Assembly: GCF_011035165.1 (NCBI RefSeq)
Contig: NZ_CP047588.1
Location: 550,350 to 614,349, forward strand
Reading direction: 5' to 3'
DNA: 64,000 nt
DNA from: Buchnera aphidicola (Uroleucon sonchi)
Lineage (GTDB): Bacteria > Pseudomonadota > Gammaproteobacteria > Enterobacterales > Enterobacteriaceae
Position 1 is the first letter of the stretch. Each line of letters begins with the position of its first letter. The notes under the pieces are model-generated. The model was not told where the DNA came from. It saw only the letters and a program-made list of their open reading frames with translations, and did no database searches. Positions 19,301 through 31,353 of this stretch are shown piece after piece. Position numbers and translations under genes: made by a program.

Positions 19301-19349
19301 AATCTATTTCTCTATAATTAATTAATTATTCTTTATTTTATATAATATT

Positions 19350-19577
<228 letters not shown>

Positions 19578-19650
19578 TTATCTTTCCTTAAAGTATTTAA
19601 AATACTATGTAGATTAAGTAAAAAATCAAATTATATTTTTATAAGAATGA

Positions 19651-19995
19651 TCATATTTTTTTTTCTTTTTTTTCATCTTGTATCTTTAATATTGGTGATA
19701 ATTCACATACTGCTTTTTTTACACATATAATCATATTTCTAAGAATAACTTTATTAAAACGAAATTCTGTTTCTAAACTACTAATAGTTTTAGGAATAAC
19801 TTCTATATTCATTAAAATATAATGTGCTTTATTTAATTTATGAATTGAATAAGATAATTGACGTCTACCCCAATCTTCTAGACGATGTATAACTCCATTA
19901 TCTGATTCAATAATTTGTTTATATTTTTCATTCAGTAGCGGTATTTTATCGCTGTGATCAGGATGAACTATAAATATAATTTCATAATGACGCAT
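19651..19995 (-). CDS. rpsF: 30S ribosomal protein S6
   Basis: Binds S18 and 16S rRNA in the platform. [32 protein letters not shown] and [10 protein letters not shown] match the family. The 114 residues end in [13 protein letters not shown] charge; the acidic, glutamate-rich tail of the 131-residue E. coli form is gone. First gene of rpsF-rpsR-rplI, with AAAGGATC as ribosome binding site. Confidence 0.97.
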   Translation of the reverse strand: MRHYEIIFIVHPDHSDKIPLLNEKYKQIIESDNGVIHRLEDWGRRQLSYSIHKLNKAHYILMNIEVIPKTISSLETEFRFNKVILRNMIICVKKAVCELSPILKIQDEKKEKKI

Positions 19996-20047
19996 GAATA
20001 TTTGATCCTTTGGATAATCTAGCTTTCTATAAAATATTTTTATAATT

Positions 20048-20064
20048 CTTGTTACGAAAACAAG
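20048..20064 (-). promoter_or_regulatory. Hairpin in the rpsF leader (candidate)
   Basis: On the minus strand CTTGTT and AACAAG pair around a TTCGT loop, 53 bases upstream of the rpsF start. In E. coli the rpsF leader is bound by S6-S18 for feedback control; whether this stem is that element is only a guess, since the known CCG bulge was not identified. Confidence 0.25.
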
Positions 20065-20151
20065 GAAGGTCTTTATAATTTAAAAAATTTATCATTTTAT
20101 ATATTATTGTAGTTTATAAGAAAAATCAATAAAATTTAATTGTCTTAAAAA

Positions 20152-22353
20152 TTATGAAAAAGATTTATATAAAGATAATTCTATTTTTCTTTCTATTAAA
20201 TTTACAGAAACTACCTGTACTTGTAAAACATCACCAAGACGATAAATATTTTTATGAGCTTTCCCAATTAATTTTAATCTTAATGAATCAAAATAATAAT
20301 AATCATCTTTTAAAGAAGTAATATGAACTAATCCATCAATAAAAAATTTATTTAAACGAACATAAAATCCAAATGAAGTAACATTAGAAATAACACCTTT
20401 TAATATACATCCAATTTTTTGGTGCATAAATTCACATTTTAACCAATCAAAAACATCTCTATTAGCTATGTCTGCACGTCTTTCAGCCATTGAACAATGC
20501 ATTCCTATTTCTCTCATTTCATGAGTAGTATACAAATAATTTTTAGAAATATTATCTTTTTTATGAATAATATTTTTTTTATTTTGTAATAATAAATATT
20601 TAATAATTCTATGTACTATTAAATCAGGATAACGTCGAATAGGTGAAGTAAAATGAACATAACTAGATAAATCTAAACCAAAATGACCACAATGGTCAGG
20701 AGAATATATAGCCTGTGTCATAGAACGCAGTAAAATTGTTTGAATAATATCATATTGAGAATGATTAGAAATGGTTTTTAATAAATTAGAGTAATGACTA
20801 GATTGTGGAATATCTCCTCCTAATAATGTTAAACCCATCTCATGGAGAAATAAACGTAATCGAACAACATTATCTTTTTTTGGAGAAGCATGATTGCGAA
20901 ATAAAACAGGATGTGCGTATTTTTTAATAAAAAAAGATGAAGCTATATTAGCTAATATCATACATGATTCAATAAATTTATGCGCATCATTTCTAATATT
21001 TTCACATATTTTTTTAATTCTCAAATTAGAATCTAAAATAAACTTGGGTTCTATATTATTAAAATCAATACCTTTTTTAGATATTTTATTTTTATTAAAA
21101 ATTTTTTGCAAATCAAATAAATTTTGAATATATTTAAAAGATTTTTGATATTTATTTTTTAAAAATATATCACCATTCCAAAGTTGAGAAACTTCACTAT
21201 ACGTGAATCTACCATGAGAGCAGATAACTGCTTCATAATGTTTGTAACTCATTAATTCACCTTTATCAGATAAATTCATTTCGCAAATTACACATAAACG
21301 ATCAACTTGAGGATTTAAAGAACATAAATCTGTAGAAATTTTTTCTGGTAACATAGGTATAACTAATGAAGGGAAATATATAGATGTACCTCGTGATAAT
21401 GCTTCTTTATCTATAGCTGTATTTGATTTAACATAAAAACTTACATCTGAAATAGCTACTAATAAACTCCAATTTTCTTCTGTATTATTTTTTTTTTTAC
21501 AAAACACAGCATCATCAAAATCATGAGCATCTTCATCATCAATAGTAATAAAATGTAAATGTCTTAAATCAATACGATTTTTAATATCATATTCAACCGA
21601 TTTATTATTAATTTCATATAATTCACTTTTGACTGCTTGAGACCATAAAAAAGGAATGGAATGTGTACGTAAGGCTATATCTATAGCTAAATTGGTACTC
21701 ATTTTTTTCCCAAGAACTTCTGTTATATATCCTTGTACTTTAATATTTCTTCCAGATTGATATAGTAATTTAACAGAAACAATCGATCCTATAGAAATTT
21801 TTTCTTTTAAATCTGAAATAATAAAAATTTTAAAATTAAAACGAGTATCATCAGGTATAACGAAACTAATTTTTTTATGAATATAATATCGACCAATAAT
21901 TAATAAATTATTTGGTTTTAATAATTTTAAAAATTTTGCTGAATTGCGTTTTTTTTTATCAGACAACATAATATAAGCAAGAATAATATCACCATGAATA
22001 CAATATTTCATTTGATCAGATGACAAAAAAAGATCATCTTTTAATATATCTGTTCTTAAAAATCCATAACCATCTCTATGTCCTATGACTGTTCCTTGAA
22101 TGACTTTACAATGCTGAGGAACTGTATAAAAACGTTTTTTAACATGTATTACTTGACCGTCTTGTTCCATTAATTTTAATCTATGATGTAATGCTTTTTT
22201 ATTATTTTGATTATTAATACATAATTTTTTTTCTATTTTTTTTTGACTCATTAAGTTTTTATATTTTTTTAATAAAAATATAATAGCTTCTCGACTTGGG
22301 ATAGAATTCTTGTGTTTTCTTTCTTCTTTTTTTTGGTAGGAATCGACTACCAT
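20152..22353 (-). CDS. rnr: Ribonuclease R
   Basis: Processive 3'-5' exoribonuclease that degrades structured RNA. In order: N-terminal helix-turn-helix (IPSREAIIFLL), cold-shock domains (GTVIGHRDGYGFL), the RNB catalytic domain with its acidic cluster in TIDDEDAHDFDDAV, and a C-terminal S1 domain (GVISNVTSFGFYVRL). I start at ATG 22353 because GGAGA lies seven bases before it; the frame extends 16 codons upstream without counterpart. It ends at 733 residues right after S1, so the lysine-rich C-terminal tail of the 813-residue E. coli enzyme is absent. Confidence 0.96.
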   Translation of the reverse strand: MVVDSYQKKEERKHKNSIPSREAIIFLLKKYKNLMSQKKIEKKLCINNQNNKKALHHRLKLMEQDGQVIHVKKRFYTVPQHCKVIQGTVIGHRDGYGFLRTDILKDDLFLSSDQMKYCIHGDIILAYIMLSDKKKRNSAKFLKLLKPNNLLIIGRYYIHKKISFVIPDDTRFNFKIFIISDLKEKISIGSIVSVKLLYQSGRNIKVQGYITEVLGKKMSTNLAIDIALRTHSIPFLWSQAVKSELYEINNKSVEYDIKNRIDLRHLHFITIDDEDAHDFDDAVFCKKKNNTEENWSLLVAISDVSFYVKSNTAIDKEALSRGTSIYFPSLVIPMLPEKISTDLCSLNPQVDRLCVICEMNLSDKGELMSYKHYEAVICSHGRFTYSEVSQLWNGDIFLKNKYQKSFKYIQNLFDLQKIFNKNKISKKGIDFNNIEPKFILDSNLRIKKICENIRNDAHKFIESCMILANIASSFFIKKYAHPVLFRNHASPKKDNVVRLRLFLHEMGLTLLGGDIPQSSHYSNLLKTISNHSQYDIIQTILLRSMTQAIYSPDHCGHFGLDLSSYVHFTSPIRRYPDLIVHRIIKYLLLQNKKNIIHKKDNISKNYLYTTHEMREIGMHCSMAERRADIANRDVFDWLKCEFMHQKIGCILKGVISNVTSFGFYVRLNKFFIDGLVHITSLKDDYYYFDSLRLKLIGKAHKNIYRLGDVLQVQVVSVNLIERKIELSLYKSFS

Positions 22354-22421
22354 ATTTACTTCTCCATATATCTTTATTTGATAATAAATATGATGATACA
22401 TTATAATAAATAATACATGTA

Positions 22422-23747
<1,326 letters not shown>

Positions 23748-23793
23748 TTATCTATACCTATTAAAATTTAAATTTTTTACTATGTTTGAAGTA

Positions 23794-24723
23794 TTAATCT
23801 AACATCTTAATAATTTTTTTCATATATTGAAAAAAATTACTATTTGAATCAATTAACATAATACTTTCATGATTTTTAAAACTATTTTCATAAGCACGTA
23901 AACTTCGAATAAAGAAATAAAAATCTGGTTCTTTACTAAAATTATTTGCAAATAATTTTATTACTGCTGCCTCACCTTCTCCTTTAATAATTAAAGCCTC
24001 TTTTTGTGCTTTAGCTAATATATTAGATACTTTATAATCAGCTGTAGCACGTATCTTTTCTGCTTGTTCTTGTCCTTGAGAACGTTGACTACGTGCTACT
24101 GCTTCTCTTTCAGCTCTCATTCGATTATATATCGCCTCTGAAACTTCAACAGGTAAATTAATCTGTTTAATACGTACGTCTACTACTTGAATGCCTAATG
24201 CATTCATACTATTAATATTAATTAAATCTGTTTTTTTTGAATTAATTGTACCTTTATTTAATTGATTTAAAACATCTGTAGTCAACTTTCCTCGCGAATC
24301 TGTAACAATTTCTTGAACATTTAAACGACCAATTTCGGAACGTAATCGATCACTAAATTTTCTTTTTAATAATACTTCAGCTTGGATAACGTCTCCTCCA
24401 CCAGTAGTAAGATAATATCGACTAAAATTATTAATGCGCCATTTTATATATGAATCAACAATTAAATCTTTTTTTTCTTTAGTAACAAAACGATCTGCTT
24501 GATTATCCATTGTATGAATCCGAACATCTAGCATTTTAACTTTATCTAAAAATGGTAATTTAAAATGTAATCCGGGATTATATACAACTGTTTTTTGTTT
24601 ATTATTACGGATAACTTTTCCAAATTGCAAAACAATTCCACGTTCTCCTTCTTTAACAATAAAAAGAGAAGAAGATAATAAAAAAATAAAAATACTTGAT
24701 AAAAAAATAACAACTTTATTCAT
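23794..24723 (-). CDS. hflC: Modulator of FtsH protease HflC
   Basis: Membrane-anchored SPFH/stomatin protein that forms a cage with HflK around the FtsH protease. One transmembrane segment at about residues 4-20 follows MNKVV; then KEGERGIVLQFGKV starts the SPFH domain and INLPVEVSEAIYNRMRAEREAVA is near-identical to E. coli. I start at ATG 24723, which matches E. coli; it overlaps the hflK end by eight bases. The 309 residues are shorter than E. coli (334): the loop between helices near residue 165-190 is trimmed. Confidence 0.95.
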   Translation of the reverse strand: MNKVVIFLSSIFIFLLSSSLFIVKEGERGIVLQFGKVIRNNKQKTVVYNPGLHFKLPFLDKVKMLDVRIHTMDNQADRFVTKEKKDLIVDSYIKWRINNFSRYYLTTGGGDVIQAEVLLKRKFSDRLRSEIGRLNVQEIVTDSRGKLTTDVLNQLNKGTINSKKTDLININSMNALGIQVVDVRIKQINLPVEVSEAIYNRMRAEREAVARSQRSQGQEQAEKIRATADYKVSNILAKAQKEALIIKGEGEAAVIKLFANNFSKEPDFYFFIRSLRAYENSFKNHESIMLIDSNSNFFQYMKKIIKMLD

Positions 24724-25933
24724 ATTTATTCTTTTCCATATTTTTAAAATCACTTCGAACAGAATTAACACGACGCTCTTCTAAAATGTTCTCAGAAGCT
24801 GATGAAGAAAAAGAACTCTTATTATTAATATATTTTTTATTTTTTAAAATATTTTTTTTCTTTAAATGAACATTATTAATTGAATTCATGATAGAAAAAA
24901 AATTGTCTAAAGATACAAAAAATGCTGAATTGTCTTGTTTATCAATAAATATTTTTTTATTATTTTTAAATAATCGTTCCATAGATTCTATGTAAAGACG
25001 TTTTAATGTTATTTTCTTTGATAATAGATATTCAGGTAAAATTTTATTAAATTGAGCGACTTCACCTTGAGCTTTAAGAATTATACTAGAAGAATATGCT
25101 TTTGCTTCTTCTAATATTCTTTGTGCTTGTCCATTAGCCTTTGGTTGCACTTCATTAGAATATGCTTCAGCTTCACGTATATATTGTTCACGATTTTCAC
25201 GAGCAGCAATTGCATCATCAAAAGCAGCTTTAACTTCTTCAGGAGGTCTAGCTGTTTGAAAATTTACATCTAATATTGTAATACCCATATTATATGGCTT
25301 AATGATTGCTTCAATTTCTTGTTGAGTGTCGCTTCTCACTAAAGTACGCCCTTCTGTTAATACTCTATCCATAGTCGAATGTCCAATAACACCTCTTAAT
25401 GCGCTATCTGTTGCTTGACGTAAACTATCATCAGGATAAGCATTAGAAAATAGATAATTAATAGGATTTGTAACTTTATATTGCACATTCATTTCTACAC
25501 GTACTACATTTTCATCCGCAGTTAACATGATACCCGAAGTAGCTAACTCTCTTACAGTTTCTACATTAATTACTTTAACTTCATTAAAAAAAACTGGTTT
25601 CCAATTTAATCCGGGTTCTACTAAATGACTAAATTTTCCAAACCTAGTCACTACACCACGTTCCGCTTCTTTAATTGTATAAAAACCACTAAGAAACCAA
25701 ATAAATAAACTAATTAATATTATTGTAAAAAAAGGATTAATTATCTTTTTTGATGAGTTTTGTGAATTAGTATTATAATTAATAATATTTTTAAAACGAT
25801 ATAGAATTTTTTTTACATCTAATAAAGTTTTTTTGTCTTCATTTTTTTTTCCTGAATAATTTTTATTATTACTATTTTTTTTCCCCCATGGATCTAATTC
25901 AGGTTGATTATTATTTGGTTTATTCCAAACCAT
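24716..25933 (-). CDS. hflK: Modulator of FtsH protease HflK
   Basis: Partner of HflC. A cytoplasmic Asn-rich leader (MVWNKPNNNQ..DPWG) precedes a transmembrane segment near residues 72-90; GFYTIKEAERGVVTRFGKFSHLVEPGLNWKP begins the SPFH domain and ARPPEEVKAAFDDAIAARENR its coiled-coil. GAGG lies six bases before ATG 25933, which decides that start over one four codons upstream. It has 405 residues. hfq and hflX, which stand between miaA and hflK in E. coli, are missing; the gap to miaA is about 130 bases. Confidence 0.95.
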   Translation of the reverse strand: MVWNKPNNNQPELDPWGKKNSNNKNYSGKKNEDKKTLLDVKKILYRFKNIINYNTNSQNSSKKIINPFFTIILISLFIWFLSGFYTIKEAERGVVTRFGKFSHLVEPGLNWKPVFFNEVKVINVETVRELATSGIMLTADENVVRVEMNVQYKVTNPINYLFSNAYPDDSLRQATDSALRGVIGHSTMDRVLTEGRTLVRSDTQQEIEAIIKPYNMGITILDVNFQTARPPEEVKAAFDDAIAARENREQYIREAEAYSNEVQPKANGQAQRILEEAKAYSSSIILKAQGEVAQFNKILPEYLLSKKITLKRLYIESMERLFKNNKKIFIDKQDNSAFFVSLDNFFSIMNSINNVHLKKKNILKNKKYINNKSSFSSSASENILEERRVNSVRSDFKNMEKNKYE

Positions 25934-26063
25934 TTTATACCTCATTTAATTAGTTTGATTATCATTATATAAAATCATGAAATAACACATTTATATATTT
26001 AAATAATCAATTATACATTTTTCAAAAAAGTATTATTAAATTTATTTTAATATTATTTTTATT

Positions 26064-27008
26064 TTAAAAAATTCTTAACATTTTTTCTAATAAGATTTTA
26101 GGATTAGAATTACATAATGTTTGATCAACATTTTCCCACTTTTTTAACCATGTTAATTGATTTTTAGCAAGCGTTCTGGTTGCATACACTATTTGGTTAA
26201 ACATCTCCTTATAGTTAAATTGATATTCAAGATACTGCCACATTTGACGATATCCAATACATCGAATAGATGATAAATTTATATGTAAATCACCTCGAAA
26301 AAAAAGTAGCTCAACTTCCTTTTGAAAACCCATAATTAACATGTTTTTTATACGTCTTTCAATTTGATAATTTAACCATTCTCTGCTAGGAGGTAATACT
26401 GAAAATTGAAAAATATTATATGGTAATTTATTCAAATGGCTATTTTTAAGTTCTGTTAAAGTTTTTCCAGTAAGATAAAAAATTTCTAATGCTCTCAGTG
26501 TTCTCTGAAGATCATTTTTATGAATGCGTTTTGCTGAAATTGGATCAATTAATGTTAATTTATTATGTAAAAAAAATTTTTTCTGATTATTTTCTAATAA
26601 ATATTTACGAAGTTTAGTATTTGATGATGGTAAACTAGATAGCCCATGTAATAAAACATGATAATAAAACATTGTACCGCCAACCAGCAGCGGTGTTTTT
26701 CCTAATTTAATTATATAATTGATTTCTTTTAAAGCATCCTGACGAAATTCTGCAGCTGAATAATTTTCACTAGGATCTTTAATATTTAGTAAACGATAAG
26801 TATGAGTAGATAAATCATGAATATTTGGTTTATCTGTTCCAATATCCATGCCGCGATAAATTGCTGCAGAATCGACACTAATTAATTCTATTGGTAAGTA
26901 TTTTTTAAGATATACCGCTAATGTACTTTTACCGCATGCTGTCGGTCCCATCAAAAAAATAACAATAGGCTTTTTACTCTGTAAAGAATTTATATTTTTA
27001 ATATACAT
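26064..27008 (-). CDS. miaA: tRNA dimethylallyltransferase
   Basis: Adds the dimethylallyl group to A37 of tRNAs reading U-starting codons. P-loop LMGPTACGKST near residue 20; SVDSAAIYRGMDIGTDKP, GGTMFYYHVLLHG and RCIGYRQMWQYL are conserved. Length 314 (E. coli 316). In E. coli mutL lies directly upstream; here that side is a 1.1 kb gap. Confidence 0.96.
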   Translation of the reverse strand: MYIKNINSLQSKKPIVIFLMGPTACGKSTLAVYLKKYLPIELISVDSAAIYRGMDIGTDKPNIHDLSTHTYRLLNIKDPSENYSAAEFRQDALKEINYIIKLGKTPLLVGGTMFYYHVLLHGLSSLPSSNTKLRKYLLENNQKKFFLHNKLTLIDPISAKRIHKNDLQRTLRALEIFYLTGKTLTELKNSHLNKLPYNIFQFSVLPPSREWLNYQIERRIKNMLIMGFQKEVELLFFRGDLHINLSSIRCIGYRQMWQYLEYQFNYKEMFNQIVYATRTLAKNQLTWLKKWENVDQTLCNSNPKILLEKMLRIF

Positions 27009-28100
27009 AATGCTTTATTAATATTAAGTTTTTATAATAAAAATTAGTTTCAAGAATTTCTTAATAAAAAAATTATAAGAATATTCTATATTTATAATAG
27101 ACTGAAATGTTGCGAAATGTTTATATATCTGATTTTTTAAATTCTATAAATACATTATATTTTTAATAAAAATAGAAATTTTTTCAAATTACATATTATT
27201 TTTTTAATATTTAATTTTATAAAATTTTTATAAAATATTTATATTAAGATTAGATGATATATATGTAAAATTTCAAAATATCATTTCATTTTATTTAAAT
27301 ATTATCTATTTTTTAGTTTTATTTAGAAATTTATTATAATAATACTGTTTTGATGAAAAAAATAATTAGTCAAAGCATTCTAAAAAATTATTAAACTGTA
27401 TAATTTATAATAAATAATAATTTTAAATAGAAAAATATATTTTTAAAATAGATCATGATTTTAAAATATCAAACTTGTGATATTTTGTATTGATATATAT
27501 AATTTTTTTAATTATAATATTATGTAATATATTTGATATTTTATTATAAAATATACATCTATAAATCATTTTAAATACAATATTCAGTTTTCATATTAAT
27601 ACAATTCTATTAAAAGAAATTTAAATATTATTCTAAATTGATGAAATATTAATTAAATAATATTAAAAACGTTATGTATTATAATTTTCATAAATAAAAA
27701 ATATGAAAAAATAAATTTTTTACAGATACACTTATATTTAATGCACTTATATTTATACGTAATAAATAAAATGCATTTTTAACTCATTATATTCTCAAAT
27801 ATAATCTTTTTTAAATAGATAGTTAAGTGTCTTTATTGATTTTAAACTTAATATAATATTAAAAAAATTTTTTTATTAACTCAGCAATAAAACTATAAAA
27901 AAATATTAATTTTTTTATATTTTCAAAAATATTTAAAATAATAAATCGTATTTTTTTAGAATGCTTCAAAATATGATCAAGAAATAATTAATTAAAAAAA
28001 TTAATTTTTTCAAATTAACATTTATATCATAATTTATTTGATTTATCATGCATAAATAAATCTTACTAAACACTCTAAATATAAAAAATTATAAATACGT
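27009..28100. other. 1.1 kb gene-free spacer (possible site of lost mutL)
   Basis: Very AT-rich, with stops frequent in all frames; I see no protein similarity, tRNA or strong hairpin. It is the largest such gap in the window. In E. coli the gene directly upstream of miaA is mutL, so this may be a fully decayed mutL locus, but I could not find any of the MutL ATPase motifs on either strand. Confidence 0.55.
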
Positions 28101-29261
28101 TTATTGCATTTCTTGAATTATTTCATAATATGATTTTTTAATACAATATATTGCTTCTTTATTTAACTTAAAATTACAAATATGCATTAACGTTTTTTCT
28201 ATACCTTTTTCTTTAATTAAAGATGCAAGTTTCATAGATTCTAAATCATTACAATTAAAATAATGACATGCTGCAGCAACGCCTTTTGATAAATTAGCAT
28301 ATGGTAATTTATATTCTATACTACCTAAAATAGGTTTAATTAGACGTTCTTCTGACCCTAATTTTTGTAATGGATTACGGCCAATTCGTTCTAGACGATC
28401 TGATAAAAAATTATTTTCAAAACGAAGAAAAATTTTTTTAATATAATTTAAATGGTCATGTTTATCAAAAAAATATCGTTTTATTAAAACAGATCCACTT
28501 TCTTCCATAGCATTTTTAACAATCATTCGTATTTTTGGATTTTGAATAGCCTCTTTTATTGTTTTATACTGTTTAATTAATCCAAGATAGGATGCAATAG
28601 CATGTCCTGTGTTCAAAGTTAACAATTTTCGCTCAATAAATGGATTTAAATCATGACTTAATTTCATATCAAGTATTTTAGGAATAATACCTTTGAATTG
28701 ATTTGCATTTACAATCCATTCTTTGAATTCTTCAGCAATTACCAATAAATTAGATTGATTATGATTAGATGAAGGTATGATTGTATCAATACTGCAATCT
28801 ACAAATCCTATATATTGATTTAAATAATTATGATATTTATTAGGTAATATTTTTAATACTGCTTCTTTCAAAAAAGAGCTAGCTTTAATTTTATTTTCAC
28901 AAGCAATAATATTCAGTGTCTTTAAAGAGCCTCTTTTAATTTTTAATATAATTCCTTTGGTAATAATGATCGCAATACTATTTAATGCATTTACACCAAC
29001 AGCAGTAGTAATTAAATCAACTGCGCTAATTTGTTCAAAAATTTTTTCATCTTTACAATTAATAGCAGAAATTTTTTTTATATCAGTAATTTTGTGTAAA
29101 TTAATACCTACAGTTTTAACGGAATATTGTTTATAATAATTAATTAAATTAATTATATCTTGATTTAAGTCTGCAAAAATAATATCAAATCCAGATTCTG
29201 ATAATGTTTTTCCAATAAAACCACGTCCAATATTCCCAGCTCCAAAATGAAGTGCTTTCAT
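28101..29261 (-). CDS. mtlD: Mannitol-1-phosphate 5-dehydrogenase
   Basis: Oxidises mannitol 1-phosphate, the product of MtlA, to fructose 6-phosphate with NAD+. N-terminal Rossmann motif HFGAGNIGRGFIG (E. coli identical layout) and the C-terminal dehydrogenase domain with LLTLNTGHAIASYLG. Length 386 (E. coli 382). It is 47 bases downstream of mtlA on the same strand, the E. coli operon order. The regulator mtlR is not present downstream. Confidence 0.97.
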   Translation of the reverse strand: MKALHFGAGNIGRGFIGKTLSESGFDIIFADLNQDIINLINYYKQYSVKTVGINLHKITDIKKISAINCKDEKIFEQISAVDLITTAVGVNALNSIAIIITKGIILKIKRGSLKTLNIIACENKIKASSFLKEAVLKILPNKYHNYLNQYIGFVDCSIDTIIPSSNHNQSNLLVIAEEFKEWIVNANQFKGIIPKILDMKLSHDLNPFIERKLLTLNTGHAIASYLGLIKQYKTIKEAIQNPKIRMIVKNAMEESGSVLIKRYFFDKHDHLNYIKKIFLRFENNFLSDRLERIGRNPLQKLGSEERLIKPILGSIEYKLPYANLSKGVAAACHYFNCNDLESMKLASLIKEKGIEKTLMHICNFKLNKEAIYCIKKSYYEIIQEMQ

Positions 29262-29307
29262 AAAATAGATTTAATTAAATGTTGTATTATAAATTAAAAA
29301 AATGAAT

Positions 29308-31191
29308 TTATTTCATATTTAAAAGTGACAAAACTTCACTTTTACTATTAGTAGTAGATAATTTTTTAATCGTTTCTTTATTATCTAACGCATTAGTAAT
29401 ATTACTTACTACAGTAATATGTTCGTTATTTTTAGCTGCAATACCAATAACAAGATAAGCAATATCATCAATTTCGTCTCCAAATCGAACTCCCTTAGGA
29501 AATTGACAAAAAATTATACCTGTTTTTAAAACAGAATCTTTTGATTCAATAGTTCCATGGGGTAAGGCTATTGATTCACCAAGCCAAGTAGACGATAGCT
29601 TTTCTCTATCGAGCATTGATTGAATATAATCAGATTTCACGTAACCTTGTTCAACTAAATTTTGACCAATAATATTAATAGCTTCTTCTTTATTATGAGC
29701 ATTTTGATTTAGTAATATATTACTTTCAGTTAATTGAAATAAGTCTAATGATTCTTTTTTATTATTATTTTTTAAAAGATTAGTAGAATCAAGATTCATG
29801 GAATTTTGTGCTAATTTTTCTATTAAATTATCATAAAAATTATCATTAAGAAAGTTTTTTAAAGATATATGATGTGCATATGGGGCGTATTTTTGAGCTC
29901 TAGGTGTTAAATTTTTATGTGTAATTACTAAATCTGTTTTTTTAGGTAATAAATTAATAGCTGTATTAACCACAGAAATATGATGCAAATTAGCTTTTTT
30001 GATTTTCTTACGTAAAATACTAGCACCTAATGCACTTGATCCCATTCCAGCATCGCACGCAACAATAATAGTTTTAATAATATTTGAATCAAAATTATTA
30101 TTTGAATTATTAATTAAGACTTTTGAATCATTAATATTTTGATGATTTTGAAAATTTTTATTATCATGATTTATTTTATACTGAAATTTTAATAATAAAG
30201 CAGCGCTTATAAAAGAAACTAAAAAAGCACAAAATACAGATATCATATTAGTCAAATAACAACCTTTAGGAGTCATGGCTAAAATAGATAAAATAGAACC
30301 TGGTGATGCTGTTGAAATTAATCCACCCTGTAAAAAAACTAATATAAAAATACTACACATACTACCTAATATTAAAGAAATTATCAATTTAGGTTGCATT
30401 AAAACATAAGGAAAATAAATTTCATGAACTCCTCCTAAAAATTCAATAATTGCAGCTCCTCCTGCAGATTTAGATAAATGTCCTTTTCCAAATAATAACC
30501 ACGCGATTAATATACCTAAACCTGGACCTGGATTTGATTCAATTAAAAAAAAGATAGAAATATGTTTTTCTGATGCTTCTTGTATGCCTAAAGGTGAAAA
30601 AATTCCATGATTAATAGCATTATTTAAAAAAAATATTTTAGCAGGCTCAATAATAATAGCTGTCAGAGGTAATAAATGATAATACATAATCATTTTAATT
30701 AAATATTCTAAAACATGAGATAACCATACAATCAATGGTCCAATAATTAAAAATGAAATAACTGATAACAATAATCCTAATATAGCAATAGAAAAATTAT
30801 TAACTAGCATTTCAAAACCATATTTAATTTTATTGTTGATTTTTGTATCAATATATTTTATAATCCAACCACTCATAGGACCAACAATCATACCCCCTAA
30901 TAACATAGGAATATCAGCGCTGGCAATAACTCCGATAGTAGTAATAGATCCAATTAACCCTCCTCTCTTTCCTGCAACTAAACTACCCCCAGTATATCCA
31001 ATTAATATAGGTAAAAGATAGAAAATTATTGGTCTAATTAATTGCTCTAAACTTTTATTAGGCTGCCATCCTAATGGAATAAACAAAGCGCTCATTATTC
31101 CCCATACAATAAAAATACTTATATTAGGCATAATCATATTACTTAAAAATTGACCAAAATTTTGTATTTTTAATTTAATTGATATTAACAT
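29308..31191 (-). CDS. mtlA: PTS mannitol-specific EIICBA component
   Basis: Imports mannitol and phosphorylates it. Residues 1 to about 335 form the membrane EIIC domain with several transmembrane helices and the loop [13 protein letters not shown] and [12 protein letters not shown] polar linker leads to EIIB with the phosphocysteine in [12 protein letters not shown], and EIIA at the C-terminus has the phosphohistidine in [12 protein letters not shown]. All three domains look intact. I start at ATG 31191 (627 residues; E. coli 637); a GTG at 31200 is also in frame. EI and HPr are outside the window. Confidence 0.96.
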   Translation of the reverse strand: MLISIKLKIQNFGQFLSNMIMPNISIFIVWGIMSALFIPLGWQPNKSLEQLIRPIIFYLLPILIGYTGGSLVAGKRGGLIGSITTIGVIASADIPMLLGGMIVGPMSGWIIKYIDTKINNKIKYGFEMLVNNFSIAILGLLLSVISFLIIGPLIVWLSHVLEYLIKMIMYYHLLPLTAIIIEPAKIFFLNNAINHGIFSPLGIQEASEKHISIFFLIESNPGPGLGILIAWLLFGKGHLSKSAGGAAIIEFLGGVHEIYFPYVLMQPKLIISLILGSMCSIFILVFLQGGLISTASPGSILSILAMTPKGCYLTNMISVFCAFLVSFISAALLLKFQYKINHDNKNFQNHQNINDSKVLINNSNNNFDSNIIKTIIVACDAGMGSSALGASILRKKIKKANLHHISVVNTAINLLPKKTDLVITHKNLTPRAQKYAPYAHHISLKNFLNDNFYDNLIEKLAQNSMNLDSTNLLKNNNKKESLDLFQLTESNILLNQNAHNKEEAINIIGQNLVEQGYVKSDYIQSMLDREKLSSTWLGESIALPHGTIESKDSVLKTGIIFCQFPKGVRFGDEIDDIAYLVIGIAAKNNEHITVVSNITNALDNKETIKKLSTTNSKSEVLSLLNMK

Positions 31192-31353
31192 AGTCAACAC
31201 TCATATTTCTATTATATTACTATAACATTAAAATATTTTTGAAATATTACACAATAATAATATTATATTATTATGCACTCTAAAAACATATTTAACCAAT
31301 TTTATATACTACATAGTGATGTTTGATTTTTAAATATCTTTAATAATTCATTT

